Assembly (NCBI RefSeq): GCF_001540865.1
Contig: NC_033641.1
Span: forward strand, 6,778,128 to 6,842,127
DNA from: Ananas comosus
Lineage: Eukaryota > Streptophyta > Magnoliopsida > Poales > Bromeliaceae
DNA length: 64,000 nt
Reading direction: 5' to 3'
The notes under the pieces are model-generated. The model was not told where the DNA came from. It saw only the letters and a program-made list of their open reading frames with translations, and made no database searches. The translations under genes and the position numbers were made by a program. Shown here piece by piece: positions 11,204 through 20,472 of the stretch (within the stretch, counting starts at the first letter, position 1; every line of letters starts with the position of its first letter).

Positions 11204-12513
11204 TGTCGGATCGTTGGCGCTAACCATTAATCCCAAAAGCTGCGAGCTGTTAAGAATACGCAATCAATTCACTTAAAGTGTGTAGAAACAGCACCCACTG
11301 GTCTCGATTTGACTCGGCCACCTAACCTCACGCATTTCGAACATGACTCGCCCACATGGCCTCCGCCACAGGGCAGGATGTTGGCCATTTAAGCCAACAA
11401 TCCCCCTTCAGCACCTGCACACATTTGCAGCATGCAGGAATCGAACCCGTGACCTCTGCTCTGATACCATTTGTCGGATTGTTGGCGACTAACCATGTAA
11501 TCCCAAAGCTCGAGCTATTAGAAAATACGCAACTATTCACTTAAAGCGTACAGAACCAGCGCCCACGGGTCTCGATTGTGACTCGGCCACCGGCTCAGCC
11601 ACTTCGAACATGACTCGGCCCACCGCAGCCTCACGCCATTTCGAATATGACTCGGCCACATGGCCTCCCGCCACAGGGCAGGATGCTGGCCCATTTAAGC
11701 CAACATCCCCCTCCAGCACCTGCACACATTTGCAGCATGCAGGAATCGAACCTGTGAACCTCTGGCTCTGATACCATTGTCGAATCGTTGGCGGCTAACC
11801 ATTATCCCAAAAGCTCGAGCTGTTAGAAATACGCAACTAATTCACTTAAAGCATACAGAAACAGCGCCCACGGTCTCGATTGTGACTCGGCCCTTGACCT
11901 CACGCCACTTCGACATGACTCGGCCCAACAACTCACCCATTTCGAACATGACTCGGCCACACATGGCCTCCCGCCACAGGGCAGGATGCTGGCCCATTTA
12001 TCTTGTCGATCGTTGGGCGCTAACCATTATCCAAAGCTCGAGCTATTAGAAATACGCAACCAATTCATTAAAGCGTACAGAAACAGCGCCCACGGGTCTC
12101 GATTGTAACTCGCCACCACTGGCCTTACGCACCATCGAACATGACTTGGCCCAACCCAGCCTCACCCATTTCGAACATGACTCGGCCCACATGGCCTCCC
12201 GCCCAGGGTAGGATGCTGCCCATTTAAGCCAACAATCCCCCCTCCAGCACCTGCACACGTTTGCAGCATGCAGGAATCGAACCCGTGACCTCTTGCTCTG
12301 ATACACTTGTCGGATCGTTGACGCTAACCATTTAATCCCAAAAGCTCGAGCCTTTAGAAATTACGCAATCAATTCACTTAAAGTCGTCAGAAACACGCCC
12401 ACGCCCCGGTTCTGATTGTGACTCGGCCCACCTGGCCTCACGCCACTTCGAACATGACTCGGCCCACATGGCCTCCCGCCACAGGGCAGGATGCTGGCCC
12501 ATTTAAGCCAACA
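11204..12513 (-). mobile_element. TRIM concatemer with five LTRs, TSD GCACG
   Basis: Five tandem copies of one LTR: 11,204-11,399, 11,472-11,705, 11,778-12,000 (3' end lost), 12,004-12,234 and 12,308-12,513. They are separated by interiors of only about 72 bp (11,400-11,471, 11,706-11,777, 12,235-12,307). The whole array is flanked by one perfect GCACG duplication (11,199-11,203 and 12,514-12,518), so it behaves as a single insertion. On minus each LTR is followed by TGGTATCAGAGC (initiator-Met tRNA primer site), and each interior ends in an AAGGGGGAT-type polypurine tract. No coding capacity. Confidence 0.93.
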
Positions 12514-13706
12514 GCACGTCCTTAGTAGACGACATAGATCTTTCCGTATCTATATCTCGCCCTCTTTTAATCTTCTGATTTCAGTTGAGCCCCTCTAAAC
12601 TGTAGCTTTTTCTGTTGGCCTAACCCACTTTTCCGTTCTATCCCTTCCCTCAAGTTTTGTGAATCAGCCCAATACATATCATCATTATTATGTTATTTGA
12701 TCATGGTCTATGGTGCTCTACACTAAATATCATCTGTTGCCTGCCAAACCATTTCTTCCGCTTCCTGATATTCTGTCTTTCTTCCTTCACATTCCCATCT
12801 ATTTGAATTACTTAGTTTTCATGTAAATGAGGGGCAAAAAAAAAAAAAAGTTCTAAACTTTTTGGAAAATTGGGATATGGGGGTATGATTTTTGGATTTT
12901 TCGCCACTTTGTATTTGCCAAGTCTGTCAGGCTTGAGTTTGGTTGATTTGTTATCCTATTTCTTTTTTCATGAATTATCAAAAGTTTTCTATTTTACCTA
13001 AGTTTTAATGCGGTAATTGCCTTATATCTTAAAATCTAAAATTAAAAATTTTCAGGAAACTCAATTACTATGAACATTTTGGTGTTTTAACGTGTGGTCT
13101 TTACTTCTCTAAAAAATGTACATTCTCTATCAGATCCTATTTAAATTCATTTCCTAGCCTTAACAATTTTAAAGTTCAACAATTTGCCCATTTAACGTTG
13201 GCTTTGTGTATTACTGTTATGGGATTCTTGTATTGCTCCCCGAAACTTCTGTTCTCAATTTACTAACTATTTGAATTAGAAACAATTAATTTGTTAAATT
13301 GGTTTGCTAACTTTGGAAGAGAGACCAAGTGTGCAACATGAGTATGGATGTGAGGCTGGTGTTTAGGTGGAAAATATGAAGTTATCTTAATGATGTTCAG
13401 TCAGGTTCCATTTGCTGGGAAGAAAATGACCCCAACAGCAGCATATTTAAGGTTGTTGATGAAAGATCCTGAGTTCCATAATTAACGAGTGTGGGGGTAC
13501 TTGTACAAGGTTGAGGGAGTGAAACAGCTTTAGAAATAGGAAAACCTTAGGCATATAAATGTACACTTTCCTTTTAATACTAGACTGTATTTTACTTATA
13601 TGATGAATGTGGAATCCGAATATACGTAATCTCCTGCAGGATATTTATTTTTCCCATTTGTCTTTATGCACTAGTGTCTGATATTATTGTACGTCTTAGA
13701 TTCCAG

Positions 13707-13808
13707 TTTTGCCTCCGGAAATGCATGAGCACAAATTTTCAGCTTCAAGTATGAACCATGCTTCTGTTAAATCAGATATTCCTGTCCATCAACAAGCCCA
13801 AAAAAAAT
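13707..13808 (+). other. Possible exon remnant, unidentified
   Basis: After an AG at 13,705-13,706 one frame reads L-P-P-E-M-H-E-H-K-F-S-A-S-S-M-N-H and on to a stop near 13,808. The Ser/His/Pro-rich wording resembles the disordered part of CCCH proteins, but nothing in it is diagnostic. Confidence 0.2.
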
Positions 13809-14135
13809 GATGTGTACATGTTTCTGCGTGCTTGTGCATATGTGTGCTGGCATGTGTGCACAGGGGGCACGTAGCGGGTGTGCATAATCAGGATCAACAT
13901 GCATAAAACTGTAACTTATGCATTTCTACTCAGGTGTAAATGGAGGCCCTATAAAATCTTAGCCATTTGACGTGATCGGCAACAAATAAATGGCCTATAG
14001 ATGGAAGTCATTAAGTTTTGGAAACATTTCTTTTATGCATTTAGTAGTAACCCTTATTGAAAAGTTACATATTGCTGATTTTGGCAAAGCTTGATATTTA
14101 CAATGAGTTGTGAATTTGTGATATTTTATATCTAG

Positions 14136-14250
14136 GCCTATGAGATGTGGTACAGTGGTAGATTACATCTCTCTATGGAGGTGGTGCAGGAAGGGCCTAT
14201 TGGCGACCTACATGAACACCAAAAGGGTGTTGTTAATTATTTCGTTAGCT
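14136..14250 (+). other. Possible exon, unidentified
   Basis: Between TATATCTAG and a GTAAAG donor, one frame stays open with good composition (A-Y-E-M-W-Y-S-G-R-L-H-L-S-M-E-V). I do not recognise the family. It could be an upstream exon of the KLHDC4-like gene or of something else. Confidence 0.25.
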
Positions 14251-14478
14251 GTAAAGAATTGTAGTATACAAAATCAAAATGGTTATCTCATCTTAAAGCG
14301 GGAGTCTGGTCTTTTGTCTGAAAAATATCCTGATGATTGACATCAGTAGACATTTTCACGCTCTACATCTTATAACTATCTCCTTGTTCTAAACTTGGTT
14401 TGATTACTGTTATTCAGCTATTATCTATGTTGACCTAACATAAGTTTCTTGTTTCTTTTTCTCGAAATGCTTGCAAAG

Positions 14479-14619
14479 TGTGATGATAATGGTGAAAAGC
14501 CTCTGGACATGTCCACTGTAAAGGGTGAAGAAAAGAACTTGTGCAAAAAAGAAAAATATGCAAGGATAGAACAGATGACGGTTACTCTTGGTCTTTCAGA
14601 TTATCAGAGGACCCCTATG
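14479..14619 (+). CDS. KLHDC4-type kelch protein, DUF4110-region exon 1 of 4
   Basis: 47 codons between an AG at 14,477-14,478 and a GTAATC donor at 14,620. Reads K-P-L-D-M-S-T-V-K-G-E, then A-R-I-E-Q-M-T-V-T-L-G-L-S-D and R-T-P-M. This is the lead-in to the C-terminal DUF4110 of plant kelch domain-containing protein 4 homologues (recognised from wording, not from a search). Splicing phase 0 at the 3' side. It joins cleanly to the exon at 17,166. The intron after it contains a TRIM (14,691-15,964) with a MITE inside. The kelch-repeat exons that should precede it are not visible, so this may be a 3' gene fragment. Confidence 0.7.
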
Positions 14620-14690
14620 GTAATCTTCTATTTCATGTTGCTGCATGTTGGATATTTCTTTTCTTTTTGTAATACTTCTTATTTATAAGT

Positions 14691-15964
14691 TATGACACCC
14701 TAATAGTCCCACATCGGATAACATAGAAGAGTGGGAGGGGCTTATACATGACCGACACATTAGTAATAATAACCGAGCTTAACTATTTTAGGCTGGTGGT
14801 TTGAGCCCAATTAGTTGGTATCATAGCTGAATACACTAACAAATGTGAGAGCTAAGTTCTATGTGGGACAAAGTGCTATAGGTTAAGTTCTATGTGGGAC
14901 AAAGTGCTATAGGTTTGTTGGGAGCCACTTTCTAAATATGTAGGAGTCACCTCTAGAATCTCACATCACCTGGTAATTATGGTTTATGTGTGTGATTGGG
15001 TTTGGGCTTGACGAGAACATTAATGTCTAAACTGGAAGCCTCCGTTTGGTTTGGGGTTAAGAAAAAAGTAGCTATTCCAGGAATAGAGTTAAGTTCAGGG
15101 TTAAAGTGGGGTTAAAATTTTTTGTGTTTGGTTGGGGGTTGGAGTTAGTCTAGAATAATGAAAAATAGTGTTTGGTTGGGTAGGTGGGATAAGAAGATAA
15201 TGATTGATAAAGAAGGATAATGATTGGTTGGAGTAGGTGTGATAAGAAAGATAGTGGGTTATTATGAATAGAAAATAGTGTTTGGTTGGAGTTTGGTGGG
15301 GTTAGGTGGGGTTAGCTAACCCGGGATAATTTATTTGAGGTGGGGTTAGATGGGGTTAGCTAACCCCACCTATTTTTTTGGAGTGTTTGGGGATAAAATG
15401 GGGGTTAAAGGGTTATTCCACCCCTTAACCCCCAACCAAACAAGGGCGAAAAGTCTGTGACGTCCGGTAGTCTTACATCTAATCATGGTCTATGTGTGTA
15501 ATTGGGTTTAGGCTTGACGAGGACGTTAGTGTCTAAACTGGGAAAGTCCGTGACGCCCAGTAGTCTCACATCGAATATGATAGAGATTACGATTGGAAAT
15601 ATAAGGATCATACACCCCAATACTAATAACTGGGTTAAACATTTTGAGCTTGTTGTTTAGACCTTATGAGTAATTAGTGCTAGTGAGCTGGGTAGATTAG
15701 TTGGTATCAGAGCCAATTCATCAGGTTGACGTATGAGGTGGACCTCACGTCACTTGGTGATCTTGGGTTATGTGTATGATTGGGTTAGCGGGAACGTTAG
15801 GGTCTAAAATGAGGGAAATACATGACATAGGATATTTTGGGAGTGTGAGAGACTTACATATGATGAGTGCACTAGAAGTACTGAAGTAATAACCATGTTT
15901 GAGTATGTTGGGCCGGTGGTTTGTCCCCAATGAATTATTAGTGTTAGTGTACTGGATTGTTATG
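14691..15964 (+). mobile_element. Old composite TRIM with extra LTR copies, TSD TAAGT
   Basis: Starts TATGACACCC with TCCCACATCGG (compare the LTR of the 24.9 kb TRIM). A second LTR-like segment with TCTCACATCG starts near 15,548 and ends before TTGGTATCAGAGCC (about 15,700). A third runs to 15,964. A TTGGTATCATAGC primer-site relic lies near 14,815. Flanking TAAGT at 14,686-14,690 and 15,965-15,969 suggests one original insertion later expanded to at least three LTRs. Termini are mutated (TA...TG instead of TG...CA). It lies in the intron between the first two KLHDC4-like exons. Confidence 0.7.
15038..15447. mobile_element. 410-bp MITE nested in the TRIM, 3-bp TSD GAA
   Basis: Imperfect terminal inverted repeats of about 24 bp: GCCTCCGTTTGGTTTGGGG on the left, and the reverse complement of the right end GCCCTTGTTTGGTTGGGGG. 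The flanking GAA is duplicated (15,035-15,037 and 15,448-15,450). The interior is full of TGTTTGGTTGG and GGTGGGGTTAG words, including an internal palindrome GGGGTTAGCTAACCC. A 3-bp duplication would fit Harbinger- or CACTA-type cut-and-paste, but the ends fit neither exactly. Confidence 0.7.
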
Positions 15965-16503
15965 TAAGTTTTGAGCTTTCCATTATTTAGAAGCTCCCTT
16001 AGTAAAACATATTCCATCTTTGCATGCTCGAGAAAAATTCTGAAACAATCTTGTTTATTAAATGTTGCTTATCTCTGGCAACAATAGGTTGTCGAGAAGT
16101 AATACTTTCTTGGACTTTTTGTTGTTATTACTGCTGAAAAGTATGGAGAAAATGTTTATTAGTACATGTAGTATCCTTAAATAGAGTATCAGTGTTTGAA
16201 CTATGAAGCCAATAATACTAGGAACAGATTAGCAGGGAATGAAAACTAGCAAACATTAACAGCTTGAGAAGCTTCCTGCTGGCTGTAGACGATTTAAAAC
16301 CCAAAATATGTGTTCCAACATATGGGCATTGCATAATCATTGGATTTTTTTGGAACCTCCCTTTACAGAAAGATGTCATCATTATCTCAAATGAGATGGT
16401 TAATTCTTCTAGTTTTGTTTTATCAATGGCTAGATTGGAACAAAAGGAATTGTTGTCGTCCATTTGGTACTTTGGCTGTTTGATGTAAAAATTTTAGCTC
16501 TTT

Positions 16504-17066
16504 TGGCATTGTTTGGTACTGTTGCCCCTTGTTTTTTGTTTTTGTTTTGTTTTTTATCACAAATTTTACGTAATTGGATGCGTGGGTGGATGGACTTCTC
16601 TGTTTTCCATTATTGTTGGTTAACTTGCAATGCATCTTAGAGGGATGCAGAATGACATCATTTTTTGGAAAAAAATAGATAGGGAGCAAAAGTTACAACT
16701 TTAAGGTCTTATTTGGCATCATTGTCGTTTTTCTATTTTTTAATACACTCGTTCTATATAATTTGAGATATTGATGGAAAGATTTTTCACTTGTTGTCAT
16801 GGTTGGTTAGCTTGTAAATTGTAATACACTCTGGCTAAATGATGAATAACAATTTGTTTGATAATATCTAGAACCGAAAAAGAAATTGCTTTCAACTTTT
16901 TGGTTCTTTGTGCCAAACAAATAGTTTGGATGTAAAGATTGCAAATTATCCACCATGCCTTTCTACACTATTTCATATAGAAATTCTACTTCTACACTGT
17001 TGCACTCATCACATTGGATTTGTGTTTAAAAAGGAAAATAAAAAGCAGTGGTACCAAACAAGGCCT
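16504..17066. mobile_element. Possible MITE with TTGTTTGGTAC ends
   Basis: The left end reads TTTTGGCATTGTTTGGTACT. The reverse complement of the right end reads AAGGCCTTGTTTGGTACCA. Internal TTATTTGGCATCATTG at about 16,710 repeats the theme. TSD not resolved. The element stops about 100 bp short of the 17,166 exon. Confidence 0.35.
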
Positions 17067-17165
17067 TATTTATGAAATAAGTTTGTTATTGCTTGGGTTT
17101 AAGATAATTCTTTCTGTATTTTTCTTGCATAATTGATTGTTTAATTCTGATTTTAAATTTTGAAG

Positions 17166-17252
17166 CCTGGAGAAACCTTGCGAAATTTTTATAGAAGAAC
17201 AAGGATGTACTGGCAGATGACAGCTCATAAGCATACTCAACATACTGAAAAT
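17166..17252 (+). CDS. KLHDC4-type kelch protein, DUF4110 core exon 2 of 4
   Basis: 29 codons, phase 0 on both sides, acceptor TTTTGAAG, donor GTATGT. Reads P-G-E-T-L-R-N-F-Y-R-R-T and M-Y-W-Q-M-T-A-H, then H-T-Q-H-T-E-N: the diagnostic block of DUF4110 in plant KLHDC4-like proteins. The frame is fully intact, in contrast to the CCCH exons upstream. The molecular function of the domain is not established; the family pairs it with an N-terminal kelch beta-propeller. Confidence 0.8.
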
Positions 17253-17276
17253 GTATGTTACTTTGTTTATTTTTAA

Positions 17277-17621
17277 AAGTGTGTACCAAGTCACATTTTT
17301 CTTTTTAATTTTGCTAACCTTTTACTGCCATATTAAGGATTGTTTTGTACAAGAACAAATAATTCGCAAAACTTTCTGAATAGATATTGAGAGTACAAAA
17401 TTGTGACTTGGTACACACTTGCTAAGACTATAGAAGCACTACTCCTTTCAATAATCACTATGTATCAAATTAAATCCGTTAGCCAAGCTAGGAATAGATA
17501 ACGATCTTTTACACGACATCTTGACCTATTTCTTCTTTTTCCAGCCACAATTTTGTACTCTCAATATCTATTCAGAAAGTTATGCGAATTCTTTGTTCTT
17601 GTACAAAAGAATCCTTAATAT
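17277..17621. repeat. Nested inverted repeats (76-bp and 19-bp arms) in a KLHDC4 intron
   Basis: Arms 17,330-17,405 and 17,546-17,621 are near-perfect reverse complements over 76 bases with a 140-base loop. A second pair, 17,277-17,295 (AAGTGTGTACCAAGTCACA) and 17,402-17,420, is a perfect 19-base inversion interlocked with the first. Transcribed with the intron, this would form a long hairpin. Confidence 0.85.
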
Positions 17622-17904
17622 TGATGAATCAAGAGATGTTTGCTGCTTCTAATTTTAGTATATGCAAAGGAAATAAAATGAAGCAGTATTTACAAATCAC
17701 GTGAAACTAAGGATCTGGTATGGATTATTAACCATTATACTTGAGCTACAGATCATTATGCTTTTTTTCTAGTGACTGAACTTCAGCGAGCTTACATAAT
17801 TTTTGAAACTGTAACATGCAGCTACATGTGAATAGCCTTAGTTTTCACTAGGGCTCAAATTTGATGTTTTATGTTGTTGCGCGTTGTGTTTATTCAAATA
17901 TTAG

Positions 17905-17973
17905 GAGCTTGGGAAGGCTAGTTTTGATCTTGCTAAGGCCCGATATAAGGAGGTCAAGCCCATACTTGATGAG
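17905..17973 (+). CDS. KLHDC4-type kelch protein, DUF4110 exon 3 of 4
   Basis: 23 codons, phase 0 on both sides, acceptor AAATATTAG and donor GTGAGA. Reads E-L-G-K-A-S-F-D-L-A-K-A-R-Y-K-E-V-K and P-I-L-D-E, continuing the helical DUF4110 tail. The intron before it (17,253-17,904) carries a strong inverted repeat. Confidence 0.8.
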
Positions 17974-18068
17974 GTGAGAATTATTGGGCTAAATTCGGCC
18001 CTGTGCTTGATGTTTTAATTTCTTTTGGGGTGTATTTACTCACTTATTTTGTCTCGCGTGCTGTGTAG

Positions 18069-18401
18069 CTGGCAATACCTGAGGCAGATCAAAAGGCTGA
18101 AGAAAAAGCTGGCACGGAAACAAGTTCTAGAAAGAAGGTTAATCCGGCTGGAACAAGCTCTAGAAGAAAAGCTGGTGCGGAAAAAAGTTCTAGAAAGAAG
18201 GTCAATCAGTTGGAAACAAATTCTAGAAACAAAGCTGGCGCAGAAACGAGTTCTAGAAAAGAGGTCAATTCGGCGGAAACAAGTTCTCAAAAAAAACGTT
18301 CGCGCAGAAAAAAGTTCCAGAAAAAAGATCAATCCGGCATAAATGAAGTTCTAGAAAATGGGTTGATAAGAAAAGCGTGCCAAAATATCCAGCAAAAGTA
18401 G
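18069..18401 (+). CDS. KLHDC4-type kelch protein, terminal exon with 63-bp coding minisatellite
   Basis: 110 codons and a TAG, acceptor CTGTGTAG, phase 0. It opens L-A-I-P-E-A-D-Q-K-A-E-E-K, the normal end of the family. It is then extended by a 21-residue repeat about three and a half times, with elements like E-T-S-S-R-K-K-V-N-P-A and T-S-S-R-R-K-A-G-A, ending in a basic K/R-rich tail. Relatives end in a short S/K-rich tail (family knowledge), so the repeat looks like a local expansion. Unit length is a multiple of three, so copy-number change would keep the frame. The basic tail might act in nuclear or nucleolar targeting (inference). Confidence 0.72.
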   Translation: MAIPEADQKAEEKAGTETSSRKKVNPAGTSSRRKAGAEKSSRKKVNQLETNSRNKAGAETSSRKEVNSAETSSQKKRSRRKKFQKKDQSGINEVLENGLIRKACQNIQQK

Positions 18402-18613
18402 TTTTATTTTTTTTCTTTTTCTTTCCAAAATCGATTGCTCCAGCAATACTTGTACATTAGTTGATGCCATGGGCAATTGTGTTGCGGTGTTGATAACGAT
18501 AACAAAGAAAACCACTGTGAAATGTAGTTCCTACTTAAGACAGCTCAAGCAGCTTCTGTTGTACATTATCAAATGTTTATTGTGTCTTCATATTTTGATA
18601 TTTACATACTATT

Positions 18614-18868
18614 TAAGGGTAAATTGCACGTTTGGTCCTCAAACAATGAGGTGGGTGACATTTTGGTCCTCAAACTTTAATTTATTGTAATCTCTAACTC
18701 GAACTTCCAAAATTATTGCAACAAGCCCTATAACCTAATTTAGTAAACTAAATATTGATGTGTCGTTAGTATAAAAGTGATATAACAATGTTACGATGAT
18801 GATGTTACATTACTTTTATATCAGCAACGCATAAATGTTAAGTCAACTAAATTATGCAATTTATCCTA
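18614..18868. mobile_element. Small MITE, TAAATTGC termini
   Basis: The left end TAAGGGTAAATTGCACG pairs with the right end ATGCAATTTATCCTA in inverse orientation. The interior has TTTGGTCCTCAAAC twice, typical wording of common plant MITEs. It sits about 200 bp past the KLHDC4 stop codon, so it may be in or beside the 3' UTR. Confidence 0.5.
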
Positions 18869-18980
18869 CTTTATTGAGAACAACTAGCACATTTTTAAGT
18901 TTCACTTACTAGCTAAGGGGCCCCTGCGATGCGGTGGAGAGACACTACTTTAATTATTTTCCAGAACTTTATTTTTTTGG

Positions 18981-19327
18981 GAAAACTTCAAATACCGTCT
19001 ATGTAGTTTTGCACTTTCTCACTTTAGTTATCCTGTGGTTTAAAAGTGTATTACTTTTGTACCATGTGGTTTTATTTTTCACTTTTTATTATCTCTTTCT
19101 ATTATTTTTTTCGTTAAATCAGTGACAAAGTTAAAACTAAAGGATACTGACGATAAACTATGTGTGGTATCTGTAAGTTTTTTGTATTTGATTTAACGAA
19201 AAGTTAACGGAAGGGCCGACGAAAAGAGAAAAGTAAAACCACATAATACCAAATTGATACAATTTAAAACATATGATACTAAAGTGAGAAAGTACGAAAC
19301 TACAGGAGTGGTATTTGAAGTTTACTC
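18981..19327. mobile_element. MITE with about 45-bp terminal inverted repeats
   Basis: Left: AAACTTCAAATACC, then TATGTAGTTTTGCACTTTCT. Right, reversed: AAACTTCAAATACC, then TGTAGTTTCGTACTTTCT. The match runs on through CTCACTTTAGTATC. About 347 bp, no ORF of note. TSD not resolved in the T-rich flanks. Confidence 0.7.
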
Positions 19328-20035
19328 TATTTTTTTATTCATGTATTATTACCTGAAGAATATGTAAAATCAATGGAACAATATAATGAATAAATAGCAT
19401 CAACAGTTGGTACATACATAAAGCTGTTAAAATCAAATTTAAAAAGAAATCAAAGCTTTGAAGCAAGAAAGGAAGGAATGAAATAAAACAACATATATGT
19501 AATGTCCATTACCATTACAAAGAGATGCCCACCAAGATAGTAGACCTAACAATATAAGCAATACTTAAAAAAGAGAAGAGAAAATAATCGTAAATCCGAG
19601 GTCTTATATACCTCAAAGTTGAAGAATGAGCTGTTGGGAAAAACTTTATGATCTTTTATTACAATATTCTTTAAGATCAATTCGAAAATTCAATTTCAAC
19701 TATAAAAAAATTCCTCAAAAAAATTAAACAAAAATATTGGAAAGATAAGGTTTAGATAAGACCCGTGGATATATCGAGGCGTGTAGAGCACTGTTCTAGA
19801 AGATAAATTGTCCATCTACGTGCGAGGCTTTCTACAATTACTCCTAGCGATACAACGACCACGTTCTATTCCGTCGGCACACTTCCAAGGTAGCACAAGA
19901 CGAACCCAACAAGCTTAAGATCAAGCAAAAAAAAACTCGGCGAAAACTCAGAAAGCAAGAAAAGACGACAGGCTTTAGGTATGCTCGGGTTATTGATTAA
20001 CTCGTGCAACCTCGCCCCCATATTTATAACCAAGG
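19328..20035. other. Spacer, no gene seen
   Basis: AT-rich. It ends in CAAGG (20,031-20,035), the target duplication of the following TRIM. Confidence 0.4.
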
Positions 20036-20467
20036 TGTAACGACCTAGCACACTAGCAATAATAACTCGTTGGGCCCAACCACCGGCCCAAAATGCTTAA
20101 GCCCAGTTATTATTACTAGTGTTTAAGTTTTTTATAAACCCAATGACAATATTTTTCCCATCCGATGTGGGACTATTGGGGTGGATTGTCCCATCTGATG
20201 TGGGACTAGATCACCAGGCGATGTGAGACTCATCTCGTTAGCCCGTTATCCAGACCCTGGCTCAGTCGAGACTCACCACACATGTCCAGCTGGTGAACTG
20301 GCTCTGATACCAAATATAACGACCCAGCCCACTAGCAATAATAACTCGTTGGGCCCAACCACCGGGCCAAAATGCTTAAGCCTAGTTATTATTACTAGTG
20401 TCTAAGTCTCTTATAAAGACAATGACAACCTCATTCCCATCCGATGTGGGACTATTGGGATGTCACA
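20036..20467 (-). mobile_element. TRIM, antisense copy, TSD CAAGG
   Basis: LTR-like direct repeats from about 20,036 and from 20,315 to 20,467. They share AACGACCCAGCCCACTAGC-type wording and CCGATGTGGGACTATTGGG. GGCTCTGATACCA at 20,300-20,312 is the antisense initiator-Met primer site. Perfect CAAGG flanks (20,031-20,035, 20,468-20,472). Same family as the TRIM at 24,882-25,417, in opposite orientation. The left LTR carries an extra short duplication (CCCATCTGATGTGGGACTA). Confidence 0.88.
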
Positions 20468-20472
20468 CAAGG

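Larger units (their letters stand above)
12519..14450. other. Spacer between TRIM array and KLHDC4-like exons
   Basis: Mostly AT-rich. Two weak coding-like stretches are listed separately (13,707 and 14,136). The kelch-repeat exons expected upstream of the DUF4110 exons were looked for here and not found. Confidence 0.45.

Noticed and set aside
11400..12307. tRNA-like words (GAATCGAACCCGTGACCT, GCTCTGATACCA) repeated in tandem
   Set aside because: No cloverleaf can be formed. They are the antisense primer-binding site and B-box-like part of TRIM interiors.
11204..12513. Regularly spaced direct repeats that could recall a CRISPR array
   Set aside because: Repeat length (about 200-234 bp), TG/CA ends, primer site, polypurine tract and a TSD show an LTR-element concatemer in a plant genome.
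14449..14688. 79-codon ORF taken as a complete gene
   Set aside because: Only 14,479-14,619 is exon. The ends read through intron sequence on both sides.
16218..16689. Overlapping ORFs on both strands
   Set aside because: AT-rich intron and MITE sequence without conserved wording.
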